DNA of 34,143 bases, from assembly GCA_038147495.1 (NCBI GenBank), contig JAYQTT010000022.1, forward strand, positions 1-34,143, given 5' to 3'. The position numbers and the translations under genes were made by a program. This DNA is from MED-G116 sp038147495. Its GTDB lineage: Bacteria > Pseudomonadota > Alphaproteobacteria > Puniceispirillales > Puniceispirillaceae. Below, one piece after another: positions 9,469 to 18,129 of this stretch. The notes below the pieces were generated by a model. The model was given only the letters and a program-made list of their open reading frames with translations. It made no database searches and was not told the DNA's origin. Within the stretch, counting starts at the first letter, position 1, and every line of letters begins with the position of its first letter.

Positions 9469-11055
9469 GAAGCCCCCAGAAGACATATTGTCAGACCCAT
9501 TGCCGGACCCATTGCCAGACAAAGCGTCAGATACGCCAGCTTCTACCTGAGCAAAATCTCCCGCCATGGCAAGCCCGATGCTGTCCATATCTGTCTGGCT
9601 GGCCCGCACCGGACGCGACAGCCTGCCCCTGAACATCACATGCAATTGATCGCAAATCTCAAACAGCTCTTCCAGCTCTTCTGAAATTACCAGAATGGCC
9701 GCCCCCTTGGCGCGCAAATCCAGAAGTTTCTGGCGGATAGCCGCTGCCGCGCTGACATCAACACCCCATGTGGGCTGGGCCACAATCAACACCCGCGGTG
9801 TCAGCGCCAACTCGCGCCCCATAATAAATTTTTGCAAATTTCCACCAGACAGGCTTTGCGCCGTGGCATCAACACCGCCACATCTCACATCCATCGAGTC
9901 TATGATGGAGCTTGCAAGGCGGTTGCGTGATCGAAGCTTTAGGAAGCCCCAGCGCGATAATCCCGCATGGCTGGCGGTGAGGCCGGTATTTTCGGTCAGT
10001 GAATGCAATGGCACAGCGCCGCGGCCCAGCCTTTCTTCAGGCACAAAATGCAAGCCAAGACGGCGGCGTTGATCCGGGTTCATCTGGCCAATAGGACGGT
10101 CATCCAGCCGAATGAGGCCAGCACTTTCCGCAGGCAGGATTTCTTCGCCTGACAGCACTCTGGTCAGTAATCCCTGGCCATTACCGGAAACGCCGGCAAT
10201 GCCGATAATCTGCCCTGAATTGAGCGTCATATTGATCTCATTCAAGGCTGATTGCTGTGGGTCTGGCGGGGTCAGGCTAAGGCCATTAATCGACAAAACG
10301 GGCATGCTTTTATCGGTTGATTCGGCACGCTCCGGCAGGGCGATCTCATGCCCGATCATCAGTCTTGTCAGGGTCTTGGCCGTTTCCTTGCGTGGGTCGA
10401 CAACGCCAACAACCTTGCCCGCCCGCATCACCGTTGCGACATCGCATAACGCCCGAATTTCCTCGAGTTTATGCGAGATGAAGATGATGCCAATGCCGGT
10501 TGCGGCCAGATTGCGAAGCGTTTCGAACAGTCGGGTGATGCCTTGTGGCGGCAGGACGGAGGTTGGCTCATCCATGATCAAAAGACGCGGCTCTTGCAGA
10601 ATGCAGCGCAAAATCTCAATGCGCTGGCGTTCACCAACCGTCAGCGAATGCACTGTCGCATAGGGGTCGACATCAAGACCGAACCGCGTTGATGCTTCTT
10701 TGATTCGGGTTGCCAGCTCGGCCATGGTTCCCGGAACCGAAAGTGAGATATTCTCCACAACGCTGAGGGTCTCAAAAAGCGAGAAATGCTGAAAGACCAT
10801 ACCGATGCCCATGGCGCGTGCCTGCGCCGGGGATTTGATTGCAACCGCATTGCCCTGCCATTCAATCTGGCCCTGATCAGGCTGGGTAACGCCATAGACA
10901 ATTTTCATCAGGGTTGATTTGCCGGCACCATTCTCACCCAAAACAGCGTGAATCTGTCCGGCCTCAACCTGAAGATTGACATGGTCATTTGCTGTAACGC
11001 TTGGATATTGCTTGACGATATTGGACAGCCGGAGCAAAGGCACAGAATCAGACAT
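9469..11055 (-). CDS. BMP-type ABC transporter ATP-binding protein, read through in frame into the permease
   Basis: About 529 residues with two nucleotide-binding halves as in RbsA/YufO. The first half has Walker A GENGAGKST, signature-like LTVGERQRIE and Walker B LLIMDEP. The second has the usual degenerate Walker A GVSGNGQ, signature LSGGNLQK and IVAQPTWGVD. The ATG at 11055 overlaps the stop of the GST gene by eight bases. There is no stop before the permease start at 9468. A Gly/Ser/Asn-rich stretch (residues about 512-528, containing a 12-bp tandem repeat) joins the two in one frame. This is unusual, because the family normally has separate genes. A lost stop through a local indel cannot be excluded. 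Confidence 0.88.
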
Positions 11056-11710
11056 TGGCGTCCTCCTCGCCGCGCTGGTCATGCATTGCATGTATACCGG
11101 GCATGGTAATAAAGCCCGGCAGGCCACGCATCGCATACAGCCAGCCGCGTATCGCCGGATAGGCATCATGCTCTATCCCTGCATCCGGGCTGAGGGCAAT
11201 ATAGGGAAAACAGGCGATGTCTGCGATTGTTGGATGATCCCCCACCAGCCATATGCCTTGATCAAAGACCCGTTCGCTTAGATGTAATTCAATTCGGCGC
11301 AGGGCACGATGTGCGGCTGCTCGTGCCGCGTCAATGTCAAGCGGCCTGTTAAGAATGGCGTGAAGACGTGCGGCACCGGCGGTGGCAGATAATTCTGACG
11401 AGAAGGCAAGCCATTGCTGAATCTCGGCAGCTGCCCGCGGATCGGATCTTGGCCACCATTTACCGCTATAATCAAAGCGCGCCGCCAGCCAAACCAGCAT
11501 TGCCGGCGTTTCGGTCAACACCATGTCATCAGCAACGATAACGGGCAGGGTGCCTGCCGGATTCAGCGCCAGCATGGGTTTGGAGCGATGTTCATTGCCC
11601 GGATGAAAATCAACCGCAACGCTGTCATATTTGACGCCTAGCAGAGCCGCCAGAAGCCTGATCTTGTAACAATTGCCGGAGAGGACGTAATCATAAAGGG
11701 TGAAACTCAT
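11048..11710 (-). CDS. Glutathione S-transferase-fold protein, possible NdmE-like oxygenase partner
   Basis: 220 aa with a thioredoxin-like N-terminal domain (MSFTLYDYVLSGNCYKIRLLAALLG, the cis-Pro region NPAGTLPVIVADD and the ETPAMLVWLA glutathione-site motif) and a helical C-terminal domain with the GDHPTIADIACFPYI N-capping motif. Its start overlaps the stop of the oxygenase catalytic gene (ATGA), and its stop overlaps the ATPase start, so it is made in step with both. Known precedent: NdmE, a GST homologue, holds together NdmC and NdmD in caffeine-degrading Pseudomonas. Here it may be an enzyme or a structural subunit. Position favours a partner of the neighbouring oxygenase, but this is inference. 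Confidence 0.85.
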   Translation of the reverse strand: MSFTLYDYVLSGNCYKIRLLAALLGVKYDSVAVDFHPGNEHRSKPMLALNPAGTLPVIVADDMVLTETPAMLVWLAARFDYSGKWWPRSDPRAAAEIQQWLAFSSELSATAGAARLHAILNRPLDIDAARAAAHRALRRIELHLSERVFDQGIWLVGDHPTIADIACFPYIALSPDAGIEHDAYPAIRGWLYAMRGLPGFITMPGIHAMHDQRGEEDANV

Positions 11711-12555
11711 GCGGGCGCCACCTCAGCACCATAGGTTGCCCCGCGGCGTTTCAGCCACTGCCGATAGGCCACCGATGTCAGATCAGCGCGCGTGGGAATT
11801 TCCATGCGCGGATCAAGCGGCAATTTGCGCGGCATCTGATTTTCCAGAATTGACCGGTCCTGCAGGAAAATCTCCTGCTGGAACTGGATCAATTGAGCCA
11901 TGGTTGAATGATCGTCATAAAGCGCCATCCATGGCCACACATCGCATGTTTCCTCATCCAGCGGCTGCACGAAAATGGCAATCACATCCTGCGCTTCGGG
12001 CTTTGGGGGGCAGGTCTTATACAGCACGCTGACCATCGGGGTAGGGACACGGTAAACATAGTCGGTGACAATGCCGTCATCGGCGCTGTGGGCGGCTTGT
12101 GGTTGATAGAATTTGACCTTGGTCGCCCACACCTCGTCATTTTCCTCTCTGACCTTAACCTTATAGGGGGCCACTTCGGTGTGTGGTTCGGCCCCGAGGA
12201 TGTCGGTGTGGACAAACGGGAAATGGGCAACATCGAGAAAATTTTCCACCGCCCGCAGCGGCGAGCATTTCACCCGCACAACACCGCAGGGGACCAACTT
12301 TCTTCCCGGTTCATCGCCTTCAGGAATTTCAAACAATGGACGCGGTGCGGCGCCGAGCGACGTCCAGATATGGCCAAAGGCAATTTGATGGGGGTGCGTC
12401 TTGCCGTTTTTTCCCGTTACGACAATGCCTGATTCGGCATCGTTACTGATGCTGATGTCTTGTTCAAGCAGGCGCGTCTCACGCGTGGCACCCGCTGGCA
12501 GATCATCCAGCATGGCAACGCAATACCAATCATCAAGGGCATGGGCCAATGTCAT
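11707..12555 (-). CDS. Rieske oxygenase catalytic subunit lacking the Rieske domain (NdmC-like architecture)
   Basis: 282 aa. The C-terminal two thirds is the non-heme iron domain of ring-hydroxylating/demethylating oxygenases. ENFLDVAHFPFVH at 104-116 supplies Asn105, bridging Asp108 and iron ligands His111 and His116, and Asp233 in LQDRSILENQ is the likely carboxylate ligand. The first 80 residues resemble the frame of a normal N-terminus (WYCVAMLDDLPAG... ending FGHIWTSLGAAPRPLFEIPE). The segment that should hold CxH and CxxH cluster ligands is absent, so it cannot bind its own [2Fe-2S] cluster. The upstream gene encodes a separate Rieske protein and overlaps this start by four bases. Substrate unknown. 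Confidence 0.85.
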   Translation of the reverse strand: MTLAHALDDWYCVAMLDDLPAGATRETRLLEQDISISNDAESGIVVTGKNGKTHPHQIAFGHIWTSLGAAPRPLFEIPEGDEPGRKLVPCGVVRVKCSPLRAVENFLDVAHFPFVHTDILGAEPHTEVAPYKVKVREENDEVWATKVKFYQPQAAHSADDGIVTDYVYRVPTPMVSVLYKTCPPKPEAQDVIAIFVQPLDEETCDVWPWMALYDDHSTMAQLIQFQQEIFLQDRSILENQMPRKLPLDPRMEIPTRADLTSVAYRQWLKRRGATYGAEVAPA

Positions 12556-13343
12556 GCGCGGCTCCCTTTATCAGTATCTTTTGGACCAGTATTTTTTTGT
12601 TGGCTGGCTGATTGCTCTGCTATGCGCCGGACCATCTCAATCCATTGTGATGCCCCTGTCAATTCGGCGCGATCGGCCGCCGACTCGAGCAATAGATGAA
12701 GATTTGTCTGGCCATCGGGCAGGGGCTGAATGGCGGCGGCAAGCATGCGTCCGGATTCGCGCAAAATCACCATGTCCTGCTTCATGTCAACAACGGCTTC
12801 GGCATTGTTCTGCAGTGCCGAGATAACGACCGCATTGTCACAGGCAATGGTCAGGCTGCGCACGGGTTGCATCGCCATTGGCAATTCAGGCATCTGCGGT
12901 GCGCCTGTCAACGAGACCTGCATGAAGCCCTGTGATTCGGCAATGAAAGCAGGATGTGCACAAATCGTGTCGGGGGGATCGAGATCGGGATGCGCCGGAA
13001 TGTGGCGGCACTGGCCCTTGTCCGAATCATATTGCCAGCCGTGATAGAGGCAATTCAATCGCTCACCACGGACGAATCCGTGCGACAGACGCATCCCGCG
13101 GTGGGGGCATCGATTATCCCATGCGTTCAGCCCACCCGATTGTGACCGCCAGACCACCAGTTCGCGCGCTCCGACCCAGCTGCGCATCACGCGCTTTGGT
13201 GGAAGGTCTCTTGATAAGCCAACGATAATGCTCTGTATTTCCGGCACTTTGGGCCCCTGCTTATGATTGGCTTCCATGACTGGAGGCGACCAGTAACGTT
13301 TTTCCTTTACAACCGCCCGCTCGATAGTCCGGTCATCCACCAA
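12552..13343 (-). CDS. Stand-alone Rieske [2Fe-2S] protein
   Basis: Up to 263 aa. The cluster-binding pair CPHRG and CLYHGW gives ligands Cys79, His81, Cys98 and His101 (C-x-H-x16-C-x2-H), spacing typical of Rieske oxygenases rather than bc1. A C-terminal part of about 100 residues (from QPVRSLTIACD) has no iron-ligand motif and I do not recognise it. It most likely delivers electrons to the cluster-less catalytic subunit encoded next, whose ATG overlaps this stop. The start is uncertain: TTG at 13343 and GTG at 13340 lack a good ribosome site, and ATG at 13277 would shorten the protein by 22 residues. No reductase gene is in the operon, so electrons must come from elsewhere. Confidence 0.82.
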   Translation of the reverse strand: MVDDRTIERAVVKEKRYWSPPVMEANHKQGPKVPEIQSIIVGLSRDLPPKRVMRSWVGARELVVWRSQSGGLNAWDNRCPHRGMRLSHGFVRGERLNCLYHGWQYDSDKGQCRHIPAHPDLDPPDTICAHPAFIAESQGFMQVSLTGAPQMPELPMAMQPVRSLTIACDNAVVISALQNNAEAVVDMKQDMVILRESGRMLAAAIQPLPDGQTNLHLLLESAADRAELTGASQWIEMVRRIAEQSASQQKNTGPKDTDKGSRA

Positions 13344-13397
13344 AAGACAGGGATTTGGGTAAGGCCGGACAGGTGCGGAGGTTTATAACCAAGGGCT

Positions 13398-13679
13398 CTA
13401 TCTGACGCGACAAAAGTCATTACTGTCAATCCTTGCATGCAAAAATTTGCGCTCAATCCGGTCTACTAAAATCTCTGCGGGGCCAAGGCTCACCGCGAGC
13501 TCCATCGCGTCAACAAGCGGTTCAGGGCCACAGACATTGACATCAACCCTGTGTGCCGAAACTTGCCGCACATCGCCGCGCAAAGACAGGCGTTTTGCCC
13601 GCTCAACGATCCAGTCAAGATAGCTGTCCACGCCCACGGTGCCTTCGATGCACAAATGGACTGATATATTCTGAACCAC
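13398..13679 (-). CDS. Acylphosphatase-like protein lacking catalytic residues
   Basis: 93 aa, GTG start. The pattern ISVHLCIEGTVGVDSYLDWIVERAKRL, GDVRQVS, VDVNVCGPEPLVDAMELAVSLGPAEILVDRIE aligns over its full length with the acylphosphatase ferredoxin-like fold. In true acylphosphatases the loop GxVQGVGFR carries the catalytic Arg and GWVRN the catalytic Asn. Here these read GTVGVDSYL and GDVRQ, so both are lost. A binding or structural role is more likely than hydrolysis of acyl phosphates. It is the first gene of the oxygenase/importer operon, 54 bases before the Rieske gene. Identification is by eye and would benefit from a profile search. Confidence 0.6.
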   Translation of the reverse strand: MVQNISVHLCIEGTVGVDSYLDWIVERAKRLSLRGDVRQVSAHRVDVNVCGPEPLVDAMELAVSLGPAEILVDRIERKFLHARIDSNDFCRVR

Positions 13680-13837
13680 GATAGAGCGACCCCATAAATC
13701 AAGAACCGGGTTATATTAAGTTCAATCTTGGTCTCTGGTAAAAAATCCCGCAAGCCGAACATTGGAATGACCTGTTCATTTCGTCCCGGCAGTTGTGCCC
13801 GCCTTATTGCCTCCCCTAGCTCTATCCCAGTTCTATA

Positions 13838-13866
13838 TTGTCAGAACTTTCGCCGCTTTCTAAGCT
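13838..13866 (+). promoter_or_regulatory. Possible promoter for the gal genes
   Basis: TTGTCA (13838-13843) and TAAGCT (13861-13866) are separated by 17 bases in the divergent region between the acylphosphatase-like gene and galT. The -35 matches the consensus in five of six positions and the -10 in only three, so support is weak. Confidence 0.25.
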
Positions 13867-13961
13867 GTGCTTGGGGCAAGATCATCTGATCCCGGGCCGA
13901 TATGGTGCCTTGGAAAAAGCGAATCGAATTGGAATGTCAGGCAGGACGACAGATAGAGTTG

Positions 13962-15071
13962 ATGATGGATGTTGATGAGAGCGAGCTTGGCTCCGGTCCA
14001 CACCGGCGATTCAATCCTCTGAAGGCAGAATGGATTCTGGTCTCACCTCATCGCAATGATCGTCCGTGGCAAGGCATGTCGGAAGATACGCCATCAAGCC
14101 TGCCCGCCGTGCATGACGCCGATTGTTACCTGTGTCCGGGCAATAAACGGGCGAACGGGGTTGTGAACCCTGACTATGAAGGGCCTTTTGTATTTACCAA
14201 TGATTTTCCGGCACTGCTTCCGGACGAAATGCCAGATCAATCAACCGGGCAAACTGTTGGGCAGATAGCGGGGCACGCAGTTGGAGAGATGGGCACGCCG
14301 CCGGATGAAGGTTCTTTGTTCCGTTCAATGAATGTATCAGGCACCTCGCGCGTGCTGTGTTTCTCGCCACGTCATGATCTGGGCATGGCGGAACTTGGTG
14401 TAGCAGGAATTCGCCGGATTATAGATGTTTGGGCCGATCAGACTGCCGCGCTTGGCAAGGATTATGCGTGGGTGGCAATCTTTGAGAACAAGGGCGCGGC
14501 GATGGGGTGCTCCAACCCGCATCCACACGGCCAGATATGGGCATCAGATTTCATTCCAAGCGAGATCATGCGCGAGGACGAGAGCCAGAAGGCCTATTTG
14601 CATGATACTGGATCTGTGATGATGGTGGATTATGCCGAGGCTGAAATCAAGCATGCGCGTCGCGTTGTGGTGCAGAATGATTCATGGCTTGCGGTTGTGC
14701 CCTATTGGGCGGTCTGGCCGTTCGAAACATTGGTTTTGCCGCGGCGACATGTTTTGCGGATGACCGATCTGGACGCGGCAGAGCGTGACGACCTCGCGGC
14801 GCTGATGCGGGAATTGACGATTCGCTATGACAATCTCTTTTCGACTGAGTTTCCCTATTCGATGGGATGGCACGGCGCGCCGCATACGGACAAGGCAAAT
14901 GATCACTGGCAACTTCATGCACATTTCTATCCACCGCTTTTGCGCTCGGCGACAATTCGCAAATTCATGGTGGGATATGAGATGCTGGCCGAGGCACAAC
15001 GTGACATGACGCCGGAACATGCGGCCGAATTACTGCGTGCGGTGCCCGATCGGCATTACCGTCAAAGATAA
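13962..15071 (+). CDS. galT: Galactose-1-phosphate uridylyltransferase
   Basis: 369 aa, Leloir pathway: UDP-glucose + galactose-1-phosphate to glucose-1-phosphate + UDP-galactose. Very close to E. coli GalT through HRRFNPLKAEWILVSPHR, zinc-site CYLCPGN (55-61), the HPHGQ active site (His187-Pro-His189, the second His is uridylylated) and SMGWHGAP...HWQLHAHFYPPLLRSATIRKFMVGYEM. Starting at the ATG at 13962 puts HRRFNP 13 residues in, as in E. coli. An ATG at 13902 would add 20 unrelated residues. An extra Gly/Gln-rich segment of about 20 residues at 93-113 is absent from E. coli. galK follows after a few bases. No galE is present in the window. Confidence 0.95.
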   Translation: MMDVDESELGSGPHRRFNPLKAEWILVSPHRNDRPWQGMSEDTPSSLPAVHDADCYLCPGNKRANGVVNPDYEGPFVFTNDFPALLPDEMPDQSTGQTVGQIAGHAVGEMGTPPDEGSLFRSMNVSGTSRVLCFSPRHDLGMAELGVAGIRRIIDVWADQTAALGKDYAWVAIFENKGAAMGCSNPHPHGQIWASDFIPSEIMREDESQKAYLHDTGSVMMVDYAEAEIKHARRVVVQNDSWLAVVPYWAVWPFETLVLPRRHVLRMTDLDAAERDDLAALMRELTIRYDNLFSTEFPYSMGWHGAPHTDKANDHWQLHAHFYPPLLRSATIRKFMVGYEMLAEAQRDMTPEHAAELLRAVPDRHYRQR

Positions 15072-15082
15072 CGGTGCCGCCA

Positions 15083-16204
15083 ATGCCACCTTCATCATCA
15101 CTGTCATCATTACCGCCTTCAAAGAGAGCAAGCCGAATGTTTGCGTCTCATTTTGGCGCGCTGCCCCAAGCCGTTGCAACCGCACCCGGTCGGGTAAATC
15201 TTCTGGGTGAACACACTGATTATAATGGCGGGTATGTCTTGCCGGTGCCACTTGGCCTCGAAGTTGCGGTAGCGATATCGCGGCGCGGTGACGCTGGCAA
15301 AATGGATATCATCAGTGAAGATTTTGAGAATGCACTGCAGCTGAAGACCGATGAGGCTGCCTCGGGCAGTTGGGGTGACTTCATGCTTGGGGCTCTCAAT
15401 CAAAGTGATGGGGGTGATCCGGATGACAGCGGTTATCAAATCGCTATTGCCAGTTCGCTGCCCATGGGGGCGGGCGTTTCCAGCTCGGCCGCGCTAGAGG
15501 TGGCTGGCCTGCGGGGTTTTGCTGCGCTCAACGGCGATCAATATGATCCGGTGGAATTGGCGCTGGCCGCGCATCGGATCGAGACAGAGTTCATTGGTGT
15601 GCCGTGCGGGATCATGGATCAATATGTCTGTTCAGTTGGCAGGCCCGGTATGGCGCTGATGCTCGACACTGGTCGCATGACGCACGAACTGGTGCCATTA
15701 TTTGAGGACTATGAATTTATCGTCATTCACAGTGGTCACACCCATAAGCTGACTGATGGTGGCTATGCGGCGCGGGTTTCAGAATGTCAGCGCGCCGCCG
15801 CCGGGCTTGGTGTGAAATCTTTGTCTGATCTTGGCGAGGCAGATTTTAACCGGATTGCCAGCCTGCCGGAGCCTGAATGCCGCCGGGCGCGCCATGTGGT
15901 TGCCGAGAACCAAATTGTGCTGGACGGCGTTGCCGCTCTCAAGGCGGGTGACGCCAAAAGGTTTGGTGAATTGATGTGCGCCAGTCACGTCTCGCAACGC
16001 GATGATTATGAGGTGTCGATTGCTGAGATCGACAGGATGGTCGAGACGGCCATGGAGATGGGCGCTTTGGGTGCACGGCTGACAGGCGGCGGTTTTGGTG
16101 GGTCGATTGTCGTCTTGATGGATCGCCACAGAACTGAGGATTTTGCCTCACGTTTCATCGGCAATTTTTCCAAAGCATGCATTCTTGCCAGGGTTGCGGG
16201 TTAA
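15083..16204 (+). CDS. galK: Galactokinase
   Basis: GHMP-family kinase that phosphorylates galactose with ATP at C1. All three GHMP motifs are present: PGRVNLLGEHTDYNGGYVLP (substrate site), LPMGAGVSSSAALEVAG (ATP loop) and GARLTGGGFGGSIVVL. VPCGIMDQYVC contains the catalytic Asp. Length from 15083 is 373 aa, near E. coli GalK (382). The start is uncertain. GTG 15074 and ATG 15083 are close to the galT stop but have poor ribosome sites, while ATG 15137 has AGAGAG upstream and removes a Ser/Pro-rich leader that does not look homologous. Forms a unit with galT. Confidence 0.93.
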   Translation: MPPSSSLSSLPPSKRASRMFASHFGALPQAVATAPGRVNLLGEHTDYNGGYVLPVPLGLEVAVAISRRGDAGKMDIISEDFENALQLKTDEAASGSWGDFMLGALNQSDGGDPDDSGYQIAIASSLPMGAGVSSSAALEVAGLRGFAALNGDQYDPVELALAAHRIETEFIGVPCGIMDQYVCSVGRPGMALMLDTGRMTHELVPLFEDYEFIVIHSGHTHKLTDGGYAARVSECQRAAAGLGVKSLSDLGEADFNRIASLPEPECRRARHVVAENQIVLDGVAALKAGDAKRFGELMCASHVSQRDDYEVSIAEIDRMVETAMEMGALGARLTGGGFGGSIVVLMDRHRTEDFASRFIGNFSKACILARVAG

Positions 16205-16228
16205 AGTGGGGCGCAAGAGGGAAGAGGG

Positions 16229-17209
16229 ATGAACGTCATGCGCAACAGATTTCTGGTCGGTCTGGCGGTGCTTGTTGCGTTTGTCGGGGTGCTGTGGGTG
16301 GCGGGGCCACGGGAACCGGCATCACTTCGCATCGATCATCAAAAGATAAAAATCGGGGATGACATAGAGGCCTATCTTGTGGCGGGCGAGAGCCGCTTTG
16401 ATGATATCATCGCCGGGGTTGAAAAGCGTGTGATTTGGGCTGGTCAACCCCATCAGAAAAGTCCGGTCTCGCTGGTCTATATTCATGGTTTCTCCGCCTC
16501 GTCCGAAGAGATCCGCCCGGTGCCCGACAGGGTTGCCAAGGCGCTCGGGGCCAATCTGTTTTTCACCCGGCTGACTGGGCATGGACGTGGGTCAACAGCG
16601 ATGGCCGAGGCCAATGTCGCCGCATGGATGCAGGACGTGGGCGAGGCACTGGAGATTGGCCGACAAATAGGTGACACGGTTATCGTTATGGCAACCTCAA
16701 CGGGGGGTACACTTGTGGCTGCCGCGATGCAGGACCCGGCAAGTGCCAGAGCTGTTGAGGGCATTGTTTTCATATCGCCCAATTTTGCCATTGGCGCCCC
16801 CTCAGCGGCGTTGTTGACATGGCCGTTTGCCCGTCATTGGGTGCCGTTGATTGTCGGCGAGATGCGTCACACAGAGCCGCGCAACCCTCTTCATGCCCGC
16901 TACTGGACAACGTCATATCCAAGTCGCGCCTTGTTGCCGATGGCGGCCCTTGTAGCGGCGGTGGACCAGAGTGATTTCAGTAACGTTCAGGTGCCGGCTT
17001 TGTTTTATTTCAGCAAGGACGACAAGGTGGTCAATCCTGACGCCACGGCAAAATTCCTGTCGCGATGGGGCGGCCCTGCCAAGGCGGTGACTGTGGAAAT
17101 GGGGGTGGATGACGACCAATATTCCCACCTGATCGCGGGGGATATTGTGTCACCCGGCCAGAATGATGCAGCAGTCAGGACAATCCTCGACTGGATCGCG
17201 GGGTTATAG
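16229..17209 (+). CDS. Membrane-anchored alpha/beta hydrolase
   Basis: 326 aa with an N-terminal membrane anchor (residues about 7-25) followed by a periplasmic or membrane-associated alpha/beta-hydrolase domain. The oxyanion motif HGFSAS lies at 86-91, Ser157 in ATSTGG is the likely nucleophile, Asp264/265 in FSKDDKVVNP the acid, and His300 in DDQYSHLIAGD the base. This resembles carboxylesterase/monoacylglycerol lipase-like proteins, but the substrate is unknown. It begins 25 bases after galK. ATG 16238 has better ribosome-site spacing than ATG 16229, so the protein may be three residues shorter. Its stop is seven bases from the convergent exporter gene. Confidence 0.8.
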   Translation: MNVMRNRFLVGLAVLVAFVGVLWVAGPREPASLRIDHQKIKIGDDIEAYLVAGESRFDDIIAGVEKRVIWAGQPHQKSPVSLVYIHGFSASSEEIRPVPDRVAKALGANLFFTRLTGHGRGSTAMAEANVAAWMQDVGEALEIGRQIGDTVIVMATSTGGTLVAAAMQDPASARAVEGIVFISPNFAIGAPSAALLTWPFARHWVPLIVGEMRHTEPRNPLHARYWTTSYPSRALLPMAALVAAVDQSDFSNVQVPALFYFSKDDKVVNPDATAKFLSRWGGPAKAVTVEMGVDDDQYSHLIAGDIVSPGQNDAAVRTILDWIAGL

Positions 17210-17216
17210 CTCACCC

Positions 17217-18011
17217 TTAGGTGGCAAGCGCCACATCGGCCAGCAATTTAACCCCGAGGATCATCAGCGCCGAATAGGAAATATGGTAGAAAATACGGTC
17301 ATTGATCCGCTTGTTTAGCCACCAGCCAAGCAGGATGCCAATCGGCGCCACCGGCAGCAAGAACATGGTGATGCGAAGGCTCTCAAGGGTGATAACATTC
17401 AATTCCGCAAACAGTGGAACCTTCAACAGATCAATAACCATAAAATAAACACTGAAACTGCCGACAAAAGCTTCTTTTGGCAGGCGGTGAGGTAACAGAA
17501 AGATTTGGGCAGGAATGCCGCCGGACAGGGAAACAAAACTCGACACGCCGGAAAGACCACACCAGACAGATGCCCGGCGCCACAATGATCGTTCCGCCGC
17601 TTCTTGTTTGCTGATATCGCTTTGACCGCGCCATAGATTGAGGGCGTAATTGCTCGCTGACGAGACGGCGACAAATCCAATGAGGAGTTGCAGCACATTT
17701 TCGGTGAAATAGTCGAACAGCAGCCATCCCACCACCTGTCCTGCCGCTGCAAAAAGGCACATCACCGATACAATGCGCCAGTTGCAGTGTTTGTACCAGA
17801 TGAAGAACACCCCGACAGAGGTCAGAATAAACAACGGCAACAGGACGGCCAATGCATCGGTGGGTGACATCACGAACAGCATGATCGGCACGCTCATCGA
17901 GGCAAGTGCGCCGCCAAAGCCGGACTTTGATATAGAAAGAAAAAACACAGACAAACATGCCACGGTCCAGAAAAGGACCGGATCAGTTGTCATCATTGGT
18001 AGGTACGGCAT
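17217..18011 (-). CDS. TauE/SafE-family sulfite/sulfonate exporter
   Basis: 264-aa inner-membrane protein with about eight hydrophobic segments in two repeated halves. The first repeat motif SKSGFGGALASMSVPIM and the second-half motif GLSGVSSFVSLSGGIPAQIFLLPHRL are typical of the TauE/SafE (DUF81) family, which exports sulfite, sulfoacetate or other small anions. No sulfonate-degradation gene is next to it. DMSP metabolism genes lie 9 kb away, too far to infer a link. MMTTDP at 17996 is an alternative start. Confidence 0.85.
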   Translation of the reverse strand: MPYLPMMTTDPVLFWTVACLSVFFLSISKSGFGGALASMSVPIMLFVMSPTDALAVLLPLFILTSVGVFFIWYKHCNWRIVSVMCLFAAAGQVVGWLLFDYFTENVLQLLIGFVAVSSASNYALNLWRGQSDISKQEAAERSLWRRASVWCGLSGVSSFVSLSGGIPAQIFLLPHRLPKEAFVGSFSVYFMVIDLLKVPLFAELNVITLESLRITMFLLPVAPIGILLGWWLNKRINDRIFYHISYSALMILGVKLLADVALAT

Positions 18012-18129
18012 CAGGTCAACACATGAATGTCATAATTATTTGTTACCTGAATGTGAGCATGGGCTGCCCTGACAAAGGTGTAGCCCGGCCTCGCCCATGG
18101 TTGTAGCAATTGGGTCTTTTAAGTGATGT

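Noticed and set aside
12401..12826. 141-codon plus-strand frame across the Rieske and catalytic gene junction
   Set aside because: Antisense to two genes with clear metal-binding motifs and without a ribosome site.
13490..13762. 90-codon minus-strand frame overlapping the acylphosphatase-like gene
   Set aside because: Its sequence has no recognisable pattern, while the other frame aligns over its full length with acylphosphatase.
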